Positions 56,658 through 64,000 of a DNA stretch of 64,000 nucleotides are shown here, in pieces. This stretch comes from a beta proteobacterium AAP51 (GTDB lineage: Bacteria; Pseudomonadota; Gammaproteobacteria; Burkholderiales; Burkholderiaceae_C), in contig LJHT01000027.1 of NCBI GenBank assembly GCA_001295905.1, forward strand, positions 46,327-110,326, read 5' to 3'. Below the pieces are notes generated by a model. That model was not told the DNA's origin. It searched no databases and saw only the letters and a list, made by a program, of their open reading frames with translations. Each line of letters starts with the position of its first letter. Positions within the stretch are counted from its first letter, which is position 1. The translations under genes and the position numbers were made by a program.

Positions 56658-57521
56658 TCAGCTGCAGCGCGCAGCGGCAGCCTGGATCGCGCGCTTGACC
56701 ATCTGGCCAGCCATCGCGGTCTTGTAGGCGATGTCGCCGCGCAGGTCTTCGGCGGGGTCGGCAGCGGCCTGGGCGGCCTGTGCCGCGGCAGCGATCGAAG
56801 CGGCGCTGAGCGGCTGGCCCAAGAGCGCGGCTTCGGCGGCGGGCACGCGGAGGGCCGCCGGCGCCAGGTTGGTCAGCGCAATGCGCACGTGGCTGACGCT
56901 GCCGCCGCTGATGCGCAGCACCACGGCGGCGCCGGCCGTGGCCCAGTCGCCGGTCTTGCGCTTGAGCTTTTCATAGGCCCAGCCGGTGCCGGGTGCAAAA
57001 GCCGGCACGCGGATGGCGACCATGATCTCGTCTTCGGCCAGCGCGGTTGTGTAGGTGCCGAGGAAGAAGTCGGCGGCCTTGACATTGCGCGTGCCCTTGG
57101 GGCCCTGCAGGTCGAAGGTGGCATCCAGTGCCAGGCTGATGGCCGGATGGTCGTTGCCCGGGTCGCCGTGCGCGATGTCGCCACCGATGGTGCCGCGGTT
57201 GCGCACCTGCGGGTCGGCGATCTGCTTCGGTGCATCGGCCAGCAGCGGCACCTTGGCCTGGAGCAAGGGGCTGGCGATCAGGTCGTTCTCGACCGTCATC
57301 GCGCCGATCACGACCTCGTTGCCCTCTTCGCGGATGCCGCGCAATTCGGGGATGCGGTTGATGTCGATCAGGTGCGCCGGCTGGGCGAAGCGCAGCTTCA
57401 TCATCGGCAGCAGGCTGTGGCCGCCGGCCAGCAGCTTGGCATCGCTGCCCAGACTGCCGAGCAGCGCAATCGCTTCAGCCACGGTGCGGGGCGCGTGGTA
57501 ATCGAAGGCGGGTGGGATCAT
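56658..57521 (-). CDS. coxM: Aerobic CO dehydrogenase medium subunit (FAD)
   Basis: The 287-aa FAD-binding subunit has the N-terminal AGGHSLLPMMKLR and central TIGGDIAHGDPGNDHPA motifs that contact the flavin. Both are typical of CoxM. It is the first structural gene; RcoM lies upstream, and the 234-base gap holds repeated TGCACGAA elements. A GGAG site precedes the ATG by about 11 bases. Confidence 0.95.
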   Translation of the reverse strand: MIPPAFDYHAPRTVAEAIALLGSLGSDAKLLAGGHSLLPMMKLRFAQPAHLIDINRIPELRGIREEGNEVVIGAMTVENDLIASPLLQAKVPLLADAPKQIADPQVRNRGTIGGDIAHGDPGNDHPAISLALDATFDLQGPKGTRNVKAADFFLGTYTTALAEDEIMVAIRVPAFAPGTGWAYEKLKRKTGDWATAGAAVVLRISGGSVSHVRIALTNLAPAALRVPAAEAALLGQPLSAASIAAAAQAAQAAADPAEDLRGDIAYKTAMAGQMVKRAIQAAAARCS

Positions 57522-57542
57522 CGAGGGCGTCTCCAGCTGGTG

Positions 57543-57548
57543 TTTTTA
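57543..57548 (-). promoter_or_regulatory. Candidate -10 of coxM
   Basis: TAAAAA on the minus strand, ending 21 bases before the coxM ATG; a GGAG ribosome site lies between. The -35 (TTGGAC) is spaced 24 bases, too far, so the assignment is weak and an activator may be needed. Confidence 0.3.
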
Positions 57549-57639
57549 GCGGGAGGCCATTCTTGACTCGATGTCCAAAAGCGCGCTGGCGCCGGGACTG
57601 TGGGCGGCGGCTCCCAAGGGCGCGCCAAGCGCCGCGTTT

Positions 57640-57701
57640 CTGCACGAACTGCAGCAGCGCTGCACGAAGCGAAGCCGGGCCGTTGCACGGCCCGCTGCAC
57701 T
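57640..57701. promoter_or_regulatory. TGCACG repeats and hairpin in the rcoM-coxM gap
   Basis: CTGCACGAA occurs at 57640 and 57660, exactly 20 bases apart, with degenerate copies TGCACG (57684) and TGCACT (57696). On the coxM strand the pairs read TTCGTG, fitting a TTNNNG half-site as I recall for RcoM. A 7-bp hairpin (57676-57682/57688-57694) could terminate rcoM. Activator sites for cox genes are the favoured reading. Confidence 0.5.
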
Positions 57702-57755
57702 AAGGGAAAGTCCTGCCCCGGGCTAACCCTGGGCCCAGCCTGGGCCGGGCCTGGC

Positions 57756-58520
57756 CTAACTCTGGCGCGTAGCCACCGAAGCCGGCGCGATGCCCAGCCG
57801 GGCCATCAAGGCGCTGCTGCTGGTGCGCGAGACCGGCACCTCGGTGGTATCGCCGCGCAGGGTCAGCACCAGCCGGCCGTCCACGCGCAGCAGTTGCGTG
57901 ACATGACGCAGATTGACGATGTGGCTGCGGTGCACGCGCATGAAGTGCTCGGCGTCCAGCCGCGTTTCCAGGTCGCCGATGCTGAGGTTGCAGAACTGGT
58001 TGGCCTCGGCGGTGACGATGCGCGTGTAGTGGCCGTCGCTGTTCAGCCGCAGCACCTCGTCGGCTTCGACGAAGACGATCTTCTGGCCGGAGACCGTGGG
58101 AATCTTCTGCAGCTGGCGCCGCACCACGGCCTGGGCATCCGGCACCGGCTGCTCGTTGGCGGCCACCAGCTCGGTGATGTCGTAGAAGACCAGCACATAG
58201 CCGGTGGGCCGCTGTTCGCCGTCAGCCGTGCGCGCCACCTTGATCAGCAGCACCCGCTCGGGGATGTTGATGATCATCGTCATCGGCGGTGGGTTGGCCA
58301 CCGGGCAGGAAGCTGCCTGATCGAGCAGGAACTCCACCTTGGGCTGCGAGCGTTCGGGGTGGAAGCTCAGCACCATGCGGTTGAAGGGCTGCATGCGGTC
58401 GACCGGCAGCACACGCCGCGCGAACTCGTTCATGCCGGTCACGTGGCGCGCGTTGTCGAGGTGAACCACGCCGACGTCGAAGCGTTCCAGCAAGTACAGC
58501 GGCGATACGGCAGGGGCCAT
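57756..58520 (-). CDS. rcoM: RcoM-type heme-PAS/LytTR CO-sensing regulator
   Basis: The 254-aa one-component regulator has an N-terminal PAS domain (residues about 5-140) and a C-terminal LytTR DNA-binding domain (about 150-245, VFVEADEVLRLNSDGHYTRI, then ISRTS-like end). Candidate heme ligands His54, Cys72 and Met82 match the spacing of RcoM His74, Cys94 and Met104 closely (18 and 10 residues against 20 and 10). Its position upstream of coxM supports activation of the cox genes by CO. Confidence 0.85.
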   Translation of the reverse strand: MAPAVSPLYLLERFDVGVVHLDNARHVTGMNEFARRVLPVDRMQPFNRMVLSFHPERSQPKVEFLLDQAASCPVANPPPMTMIINIPERVLLIKVARTADGEQRPTGYVLVFYDITELVAANEQPVPDAQAVVRRQLQKIPTVSGQKIVFVEADEVLRLNSDGHYTRIVTAEANQFCNLSIGDLETRLDAEHFMRVHRSHIVNLRHVTQLLRVDGRLVLTLRGDTTEVPVSRTSSSALMARLGIAPASVATRQS

Positions 58521-58789
58521 GAGTTCCAGGCGAGCGGCAACGGCGCGGATTGAAACACGGCGCCGCGGCCCGCACTACAGGGCCGTGCCGCTGCGCGAGC
58601 CGCCCACAACGCCTGGGGCAGACCACCCGTCATCGCTGGTTGCAGCAGCATCTCTGACGATGCACCTTGGCCGACGGCCATGTGGCGCTTGCAGCCTGAC
58701 TTGCTGCACCAGATCGTGCGCCTGGTTCCAACGATGGGCCTTCAGGTACGCGATCACCTCGCGCAGCAAGTCATCCCCTGGTCTGTGGC

Positions 58790-59680
58790 TCACCACTTCA
58801 TCTCGCCCTTGTTGACCTTGGCGCCGATGTCCAGCGCGATGCCCAGGCCCGCCTCGGGGTAGGCGCGCTTCATCGCCTCGATGAGCGCCGCGCTGTTGGC
58901 GGCCTTGGGCAACTCTTGCTCGAAGCGCGCCAGGTAGGCCTGGCTCCAGGCCAGCTGCGAGGCGTCGTGCTTCTGGCCCGGCAGGCCATGGCCCGGAATC
59001 ACCACCGCCGGCTGCAGCGCGGCCATGGTGCCCAGTTTCTTCGCCCAGTCGGCGCGCTCCTGGACACTTTGCGTGTCGGCCGTCCACAGGTGCAGGCCGG
59101 CGAACACGTTCACGCCCCCGGCGATGGTCTTGATGGACGGAATCCACACGTAGCTGCGGTGCGGCAGGCTGTCGTCCAGGCCGCGGATCTCCAGCGTCTG
59201 GCCTTCGAGCGTGAGGGTGTGGCCCGACAGCAGTTCGGGCAGCGGCACGGCCTTGGGTGCGTTGGCGCCCATGCGCGGGCCCCACACCTGCAGCTTGGTG
59301 GGCAGGGTGGCTTCGAGCTTCTTCAGCGTCGGCGCGGTGGTCACGACCCGGGCTTGCGGAAAGTGCTGCTTCAGCACCTCGATGCCGAAGTAGTAGTCGG
59401 GGTCGGCCTGGCTGATGTAGATGGTCTTCAGCGTCTTCTTGCTGTCCAGCACCATGGCCACGATGCGCAGCGCGTCGGCCCGCGTGAAGCCGGTGTCCAG
59501 CAGCACGGCGTCGGTCTTGCCGGCCACCAGCACGGCATTCACGTGGAAGCTGCCGCCATCGGCGTTGTAAACCTGCACGGTCAGCGGCGGGGCAGCTTGC
59601 GCGACGGCGTCGTGGGCCATGACGCCCAGCGTCAGGGCAGCGGACAGCATCGCGAGGGGCAGGGTCTTGAAGCGCTTCAT
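58790..59680 (-). CDS. Metallo-beta-lactamase-fold protein with degenerate metal motif
   Basis: The 296-aa protein has a signal peptide (about residues 1-27) and the MBL fold, with VLLDTGFTRADALRI and the later PGHGLPG motif. At the first metal motif, usually THxHxDH, it has SQADPDYYFG: three of four ligands are lost. GLHLWTAD is present further on. It may be a non-catalytic or altered-metal member. ATG 59680 is preferred to 59692 because a GGAG site lies about 8 bases upstream. It is upstream of rcoM but separated by 269 bases. Confidence 0.75.
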   Translation of the reverse strand: MKRFKTLPLAMLSAALTLGVMAHDAVAQAAPPLTVQVYNADGGSFHVNAVLVAGKTDAVLLDTGFTRADALRIVAMVLDSKKTLKTIYISQADPDYYFGIEVLKQHFPQARVVTTAPTLKKLEATLPTKLQVWGPRMGANAPKAVPLPELLSGHTLTLEGQTLEIRGLDDSLPHRSYVWIPSIKTIAGGVNVFAGLHLWTADTQSVQERADWAKKLGTMAALQPAVVIPGHGLPGQKHDASQLAWSQAYLARFEQELPKAANSAALIEAMKRAYPEAGLGIALDIGAKVNKGEMKW

Positions 59681-59792
59681 CGGGGTCTCCATCGAGAGGG
59701 TCGGTTGATCGATGGGCAGACTTTATTGATGTGGTTTTCAAACATAAACTGCGGATCGCTCAACTGATTGTCAATTGAAGCGCCGCAAAACC

Positions 59793-60701
59793 ATGGACCA
59801 GCTCAGTGCCATCCGCGCCTTCGTCGAGATCGTCGACCAGGGCAGCCTGACGCGCGCCGCCGAACACCTGGACCTCTCGCGCGCCATGGTCAGCCGCCAT
59901 CTGGAGAGCCTGGAACGCTGGCTGGGTGCGCGGCTGCTGCACCGCACGACGCGCCGTGTGAGCCTGAGCGCCGCCGGCGAGGAAGCGCTGCCGCGGTTGC
60001 GCCAGATGCTGGAGCTCGCCGCCGACCTGCAGGCCCTGGCCGGTGTGCGCCGCAGCGAAGCCACCGGCAAGCTGCGCGTGACGACGAGCCTGTCGTTCGC
60101 GCTCTCGGTGCTGACGCCGATGCTGGTGGACTTCCAGTCGCGCCACCCGCGCATCGAGATCGACCTGCTGACCGTGGATCGTGCGGTCGATCTGGTCAGC
60201 GAACGCATCGACCTCGCGGTGCGCATCACCAACCGGCTCGACGACGGCGTGGTGGCGCGGCGCCTGGCCACATGCCGCTCTGTCCTGTGCGCAGCGCCGG
60301 GCTACCTGGCCACGCGCGGCACACCCAGCACACCGGCAGAACTGCAGGCGCACCACTGCATCACGCACGCCTTCGGCACGCGCGCCGAGTACCGGCTGGG
60401 CCATGCGGGCCGCGTGCTCAGCCAGGCCGTGCGCGGCAGCCTGTCCAGCAACGAGACCGCAGTGGTGAAGCAAGCCGCGCTCGCCGGCGCCGGCATCGCG
60501 ATGCTGCCGACCTACTTCGTGGGCGACGAACTCCGGTGCGGCACGCTGGTGCGGGTGCTGCCGGCCTACGAGCCCGAGACCCTGGGCATCCACGCGGTGT
60601 TCCTGTCGCGGCAGCACCAGCCGCTGCCGCTGAAGCTGCTGGTCGACTTCCTGGCCGAAGGTCTCGGCGGCCAGGTCGCGCCCTGGGATGTGCTGCTCTA
60701 G
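59793..60701 (+). CDS. LysR-family transcriptional regulator
   Basis: The 302-aa protein has the LysR HTH (MDQLSAIRAFVEIVDQGSLTRAAEHLDLSRAMVSRHLESLE) and a LysR substrate-binding domain of the CrgA/YafC type. ATG 59793 is the typical start; TTG 59775 is an alternative. It is divergent from the MBL-fold gene, which is therefore its probable target, and converges on a second LysR gene. Confidence 0.9.
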   Translation: MDQLSAIRAFVEIVDQGSLTRAAEHLDLSRAMVSRHLESLERWLGARLLHRTTRRVSLSAAGEEALPRLRQMLELAADLQALAGVRRSEATGKLRVTTSLSFALSVLTPMLVDFQSRHPRIEIDLLTVDRAVDLVSERIDLAVRITNRLDDGVVARRLATCRSVLCAAPGYLATRGTPSTPAELQAHHCITHAFGTRAEYRLGHAGRVLSQAVRGSLSSNETAVVKQAALAGAGIAMLPTYFVGDELRCGTLVRVLPAYEPETLGIHAVFLSRQHQPLPLKLLVDFLAEGLGGQVAPWDVLL

Positions 60702-60717
60702 CCTTGCGGCGCCCGCG

Positions 60718-61647
60718 TCAGGCGGGCGTCTGGGGCGTCTTCATCGGCAGGTCTTCGTATTCGCTGAGCTTGCCGGCGAGAAACTCGATGAACGCCGATA
60801 CGGCGGAGGGCAGGTGTCGGCGGCTGGCGTACACCATGTGCACGCCGTGCCCCTCGCGGCGGAACTGCGGCAGCACGGGCACCAGCAGCCCGCCGCGCAG
60901 TTCCCGCCGCGTCATCGTCGACGGCAGCAGCGCGATGCCCAGGCCCGCCAGCGCAGCCTTGCGCAGCACCTGCACGGTGTTGCCGCTGAGCCGGCCGGCC
61001 ACCTGCACCTCGGCGTTCGTGCCGTCGTGGGCGACCAGGCGCCAGGTCGCACGGCCGCTGGGGTGCGCGAACACCAGGCAGTCATGGTCGGCCAGGTCCT
61101 GCAAGCTGGCGGGCGAGCCCCGCGCCGCGATGTAGGCCGGGCTGGCCACGAGGCCATCCAGCCCGGCGTCCAGCACCGGGCGCGCGATGAGGCTGGAGTC
61201 CTCCAGCACTCCGCCGCGGATCGCGACATCGATGCGGTCGGCAATCAGGTCAGCACTTGAATCGCTGAGTACGAAGTCCACCCGAACCAGCGGGTGCTCG
61301 GCCATGAATTCCGCCAGCCAGTCCATCGGTACGAAGTCGAAGAAATCGGCGGGCGCCGCCACGCGCACCAGCCCGCTGGGTGCTTCGTTGCGGGACAGCA
61401 AGGACTGGCCCGCGTCGATCAACCCTTCCACCGCCTCGGCACAGCGGTCGTGGAAGTCCTGGCCCGCACTGGTAAGCGACAGCTTGCGCGTGGACCGCTG
61501 CATCAAGCGCGTGCCCAGGTGCGCTTCGAGCTGCTGCACCCGGCGGCTCAGGGTGTTGGGCGGTATGCCCAGGCGGCGCGCGGCCTCGGCAAAGCTGCCA
61601 CAGCGCACCACCTGCACGAAAACGGCAACGTCGTTGAGATCGAGCAT
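60718..61647 (-). CDS. LysR-family transcriptional regulator
   Basis: The 309-aa LysR regulator has an N-terminal HTH (VAVFVQVVRCGSFAEAARRLGIPPNTLSRRVQQLEAHLG) and a CrgA-type effector domain. It is divergent from a pirin gene across 105 bases, so control of the pirin-oxidoreductase-SnoaL set is probable. It is tail to tail with the other LysR gene (16-base gap). Confidence 0.92.
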   Translation of the reverse strand: MLDLNDVAVFVQVVRCGSFAEAARRLGIPPNTLSRRVQQLEAHLGTRLMQRSTRKLSLTSAGQDFHDRCAEAVEGLIDAGQSLLSRNEAPSGLVRVAAPADFFDFVPMDWLAEFMAEHPLVRVDFVLSDSSADLIADRIDVAIRGGVLEDSSLIARPVLDAGLDGLVASPAYIAARGSPASLQDLADHDCLVFAHPSGRATWRLVAHDGTNAEVQVAGRLSGNTVQVLRKAALAGLGIALLPSTMTRRELRGGLLVPVLPQFRREGHGVHMVYASRRHLPSAVSAFIEFLAGKLSEYEDLPMKTPQTPA

Positions 61648-61752
61648 GGTCGATTGCTGTCATTTATGGACGGGTTCAATCCGATTGTGCTGTCTAGTCA
61701 ATGAAGGGGTGGATTTTTAAGCTTCCGTCATCGAATCAAGGCCGCCCACCCG

Positions 61753-62619
61753 ATGACCACCCACACCGTCATTGAAGCCCGCTCGTCTGCCACGCCATCA
61801 GCCGCCCGCGGCATCGTGCACCGCACGACCGGCAGCACGCACGGGCCGATCACCCGGCTGATGAGCCCTGGCGATCTGGGCCAGGTGCTCAAGCCTTTCA
61901 TCTTCCTGGACCTGGTGAACTTCGATGCGCGTCAAGGTCAGGCGCGCTTCGGCATGCACCCGCACTCAGGCCTCGCCACGCTGACCTTCATGACCCAGGG
62001 CGATGTGCGCTACGCCGACAGCACCGGACAGGCCGGGGTGCTGCCCGAAGGTGGCGTGGAATGGATGCAGGCCGGCGGCGGCGTGTGGCATTCCGGCGAA
62101 CTGATCGCTGGCCAACGTGGCCTGGGCTTCCAGCTGTGGGTGGCGCTGCCTGCTGCGCTGGAAAACGCACCGGCGTTCAGCCGCTATCTCGCGCCGTCCG
62201 ACGTGCCGCGGGCGGGCCCGGCGCGGGTGCTGCTGGGCCAGTACGGGGCAGCACACAGCGTGGTCCCGGCGCCGTCCGCGATGACCTGTCTCTCCGTGTC
62301 GCTGACGCGGGGTGAGCGTTGGAGCTACACGCCGCCTGCCGGCCACACCGTGGCCTGGGTGGCGGTGGCCAGCGGCCGGCTGCTCTCCGGCGAGAGCATC
62401 GCCAGAGGCGAACTGGTCAGCTTCTCTCCGTCAGAAACCGCCATCGACTTCGTTGCAGAGACCGACACGCGCTTCGTGCTGGGCTCTGCCGTGCCGCACC
62501 CGCACCCGCTGGTGATGGGCAGCTACTCCGTCCACACCAGTGCCGACGCGCTGGCCCGTGGCGAAACCGAAATTCGCCGTATCCGGCAGAGCCTGCGTGC
62601 TGCAAGCCAGCTCGGCTGA
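61753..62619 (+). CDS. Pirin family protein
   Basis: The 288-aa bicupin has the pirin metal site HPHSGLATLTF (two His) and the EGGVEWMQAGGGVWHSGE segment, with a second cupin domain that lacks obvious metal ligands. Pirins can act as quercetinase or redox-dependent regulators. It begins a plus-strand set with the oxidoreductase and the SnoaL-like gene, divergent from LysR. Confidence 0.92.
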   Translation: MTTHTVIEARSSATPSAARGIVHRTTGSTHGPITRLMSPGDLGQVLKPFIFLDLVNFDARQGQARFGMHPHSGLATLTFMTQGDVRYADSTGQAGVLPEGGVEWMQAGGGVWHSGELIAGQRGLGFQLWVALPAALENAPAFSRYLAPSDVPRAGPARVLLGQYGAAHSVVPAPSAMTCLSVSLTRGERWSYTPPAGHTVAWVAVASGRLLSGESIARGELVSFSPSETAIDFVAETDTRFVLGSAVPHPHPLVMGSYSVHTSADALARGETEIRRIRQSLRAASQLG

Positions 62620-62711
62620 TTGACGAATCGCTGGCAGAAGACGCCAGCGCACCTCGACCCTTCAACGTTTCCTCGTCCCCCAATCCACCCAAACCAACGA
62701 AAGAGATCATC

Positions 62712-63356
62712 ATAAACATCGGCATCATCGGTTCCGGCGCACTCGGCAGCAACGTGGCCCGCGCGCTCGCCAGGAAGGGCATTGCAGCCACCATCTCCAC
62801 CCGCCGCGGGCCCGAGTCACTCGCGCCGCTGGTGGCCGAACTGGGCGGCTCCATCAAGGCTGGCACGGTGGCGGAGGCCGCTTCGGCCGACATCGTGCTC
62901 ATCGCCGTGCGCTGGACCGACCTGGGCACCGCGCTGAAGGGCCTGCCCGCCTGGAACAACCGCATCGTCATCGACGGCACCAACCCGGTCGAGTTCCTCG
63001 ACCCGAACTCGCCCGACGCCAAGGACCCCAGCAACCCGCTAGCCGCCTACGGCATCAAGGCCATCGACCTGGGTGGCCGCTCGTCGAGCGAAGTGGTGCG
63101 CGACCTGCTGCCCGGCGCCCGTGTCGTCAAGGCGCTGAACCACCTGGACGTGAACGTGCTGGGACAGCCCGAGGTGTCTGGCGGCCAGCGCGTGCAGTTC
63201 TACGCCGGCGACGACGCCGACGCCAAGAAGGCCGTGCGCCAGGTGCTCGAAGCCATGGGCTACTTCCCGGTGGACCTCGGCTCGCTGGTAGCAGGCGGGC
63301 AGCTCTCGCAACTGCCGTTCGGCAGCCTGTCCGCCACCAACTTCATCAAGATCTGA
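62712..63356 (+). CDS. F420-type NAD(P)-binding oxidoreductase, non-canonical start
   Basis: The 214-aa protein has the Rossmann loop NIGIIGSGALGSNVARAL, AVRWTDLGTAL, VIDGTNPVEF and a C-terminal ALNHLDVNVLGQP segment, as in NADPH-dependent F420 reductase-like proteins. The expected ATG is ATA at 62712: ATA-AAC-ATC-GGC follows a GAAAGAGA site 6-13 bases upstream. No ATG, GTG or TTG is in frame between the pirin stop and the Rossmann motif. Either ATA/ATC is used or the start is damaged. Confidence 0.72.
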   Translation: MNIGIIGSGALGSNVARALARKGIAATISTRRGPESLAPLVAELGGSIKAGTVAEAASADIVLIAVRWTDLGTALKGLPAWNNRIVIDGTNPVEFLDPNSPDAKDPSNPLAAYGIKAIDLGGRSSSEVVRDLLPGARVVKALNHLDVNVLGQPEVSGGQRVQFYAGDDADAKKAVRQVLEAMGYFPVDLGSLVAGGQLSQLPFGSLSATNFIKI

Positions 63357-63366
63357 GAACCCGCCC

Positions 63367-63894
63367 ATGAACACCAAACAGCACACCCACATCGCCCAGA
63401 GCACGGGCCGCCGGCAACTGATGACGGCAGCCACGCTGGCGCTCGCCGCGTTCGCTGCACCCGCACTGGCCCAGAACGCGGGCAAGAGCATGACGGCACC
63501 GCAAGTGCTTCAGCGCGCCATGGATCTCTTTCTGGCCAAGGACATGAAAGGCTGGTCTGAGCTGTGCGACGAGAACGTCGTCGTCGAGTTGCCGTTCTCG
63601 CCGGACCCCGCGGGGAGGAAGATCGTCGGCCGCGCAGCCATCTACGCCTTCCTGAAGGACTACCCGAAGGCCATCGACATCAAGTCCTTGCCGACGCTGA
63701 AGATCCACGCCACCGAAGACCCCAACGTGGCCATCGCCGAGTGGAGCGTCTCTGGCCGCGTGGTCAGCAACGGCAACCCCTACGAGCTGAGCTACGCCAC
63801 CGTGGTGACCGTCCGCAACGGGCTGATCGTCAACTACCGCGAGTACTTCAACCCGCAGGCCTTCCTGGCGGCCATGAGCGGCGCCCGGTTCTGA
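63367..63894 (+). CDS. SnoaL-like exported protein (NTF2 fold)
   Basis: The 175-aa protein has a signal peptide (about residues 13-36, with twin Arg GRRQLM and ending AQN) and an NTF2/SnoaL domain (VLQRAMDLFLAKDMKGWSELCDENVVVELPF and later AEWSVSGRVVSNGNPYELSYATVV). Function unknown; the fold often forms small-molecule pockets. It follows the oxidoreductase by 10 bases. The twin arginines suggest Tat export of a folded protein. Confidence 0.85.
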   Translation: MNTKQHTHIAQSTGRRQLMTAATLALAAFAAPALAQNAGKSMTAPQVLQRAMDLFLAKDMKGWSELCDENVVVELPFSPDPAGRKIVGRAAIYAFLKDYPKAIDIKSLPTLKIHATEDPNVAIAEWSVSGRVVSNGNPYELSYATVVTVRNGLIVNYREYFNPQAFLAAMSGARF

Positions 63895-64000
63895 GGTCTC
63901 CAGCGAGTCAGTCGCAGCGACCCCACATGAGTCGATAAGCCACCGCGGCGCTGGCTTGGTTGCGGCAGGTCTGGACGCTGACGAAGTGAACCCGCCGCAA

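Noticed and set aside
63908..64000. Minus-strand frame open to the right edge
   Set aside because: About 30 codons ending in WGRCD could be the C-terminus of a gene outside the window, but there is too little to support a call.

Overview
The window looks like chromosome of a Burkholderiales bacterium. The composition is very GC-rich, genes are tightly packed and often overlap by 4 bases, and gene orders such as SURF1-ctaA-ctaB-sco, dapF-DUF484-xerC and riboswitch-ahcY-metF are typical of Betaproteobacteria. The form I carbon monoxide dehydrogenase (CODH) cluster suggests relatives of the Rubrivivax/Leptothrix/Hydrogenophaga group. That placement is an inference from gene content, not from a marker tree. 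I see no rRNA, tRNA or CRISPR array.

Region 1 (1-4.0 kb) is a cytochrome c oxidase biogenesis operon: SURF1, a Sco-like membrane protein, heme A synthase, heme O synthase and a Sco lipoprotein. It converges on vanY-like and rpoH (4.0-5.6 kb); rpoH carries a CIRCE operator over its -10. 5.6-8.0 kb holds two unknown genes, one with an SMI1/KNR4-like look, and a MOSC protein. 8.2-10.3 kb is a small metal-handling cluster (Cys-rich exported protein, exported protein, periplasmic HMA protein, MerT-like membrane protein). 10.4-25.4 kb is mostly housekeeping: ubiX, an amidase, a pterin/tRNA thiolation operon (SDR-folB-ttcA-DUF4136), MidA-type methyltransferase, gst-cca, slt-epimerase, LysR/DUF2917, 5-formyl-THF cyclo-ligase and a one-piece HipA-family kinase of the YjjJ type.

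Region 2 (25.5-32.2 kb) is the activated methyl cycle: metF, ahcY behind an SAH riboswitch, and metK with a long structured leader. ompW, a YcaQ-like glycosylase and a Cys-cluster protein are interleaved. 32.4-44 kb continues with two LpxL-type acyltransferases, dapF-DUF484-xerC, rlmI, a very large BTAD-ATPase-TPR regulator downstream of an Lrp-type regulator, and glmS.

Region 3 begins 25 bases after the glmS stop, at attTn7. There I find an end resembling the Tn7 right end, with three phased TnsB-like sites. Lower-GC cargo follows: a membrane-anchored Mrr-type nuclease with a topoisomerase zinc finger, then an unknown basic protein. No tns genes and no left end are visible.

Region 4 (46.4-64 kb) is accessory metabolism: a PanE-like reductase, a 2OG-Fe(II) oxygenase with a coupled membrane protein, and a form I (AYRCSFR) CO dehydrogenase cluster. 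That cluster runs on the minus strand as coxM-S-L-G-D-E, XdhC/CoxI, MocA-like transferase, behind an RcoM-type heme-PAS/LytTR CO sensor. A metallo-beta-lactamase-fold protein with degenerate metal motif, two LysR regulators, a pirin, an F420-type oxidoreductase with no normal start codon and a SnoaL-like exported protein complete it.

A recurring feature is a -10-like hexamer ending 6-8 bases before the start codon of isolated genes, suggesting frequent leaderless transcription.
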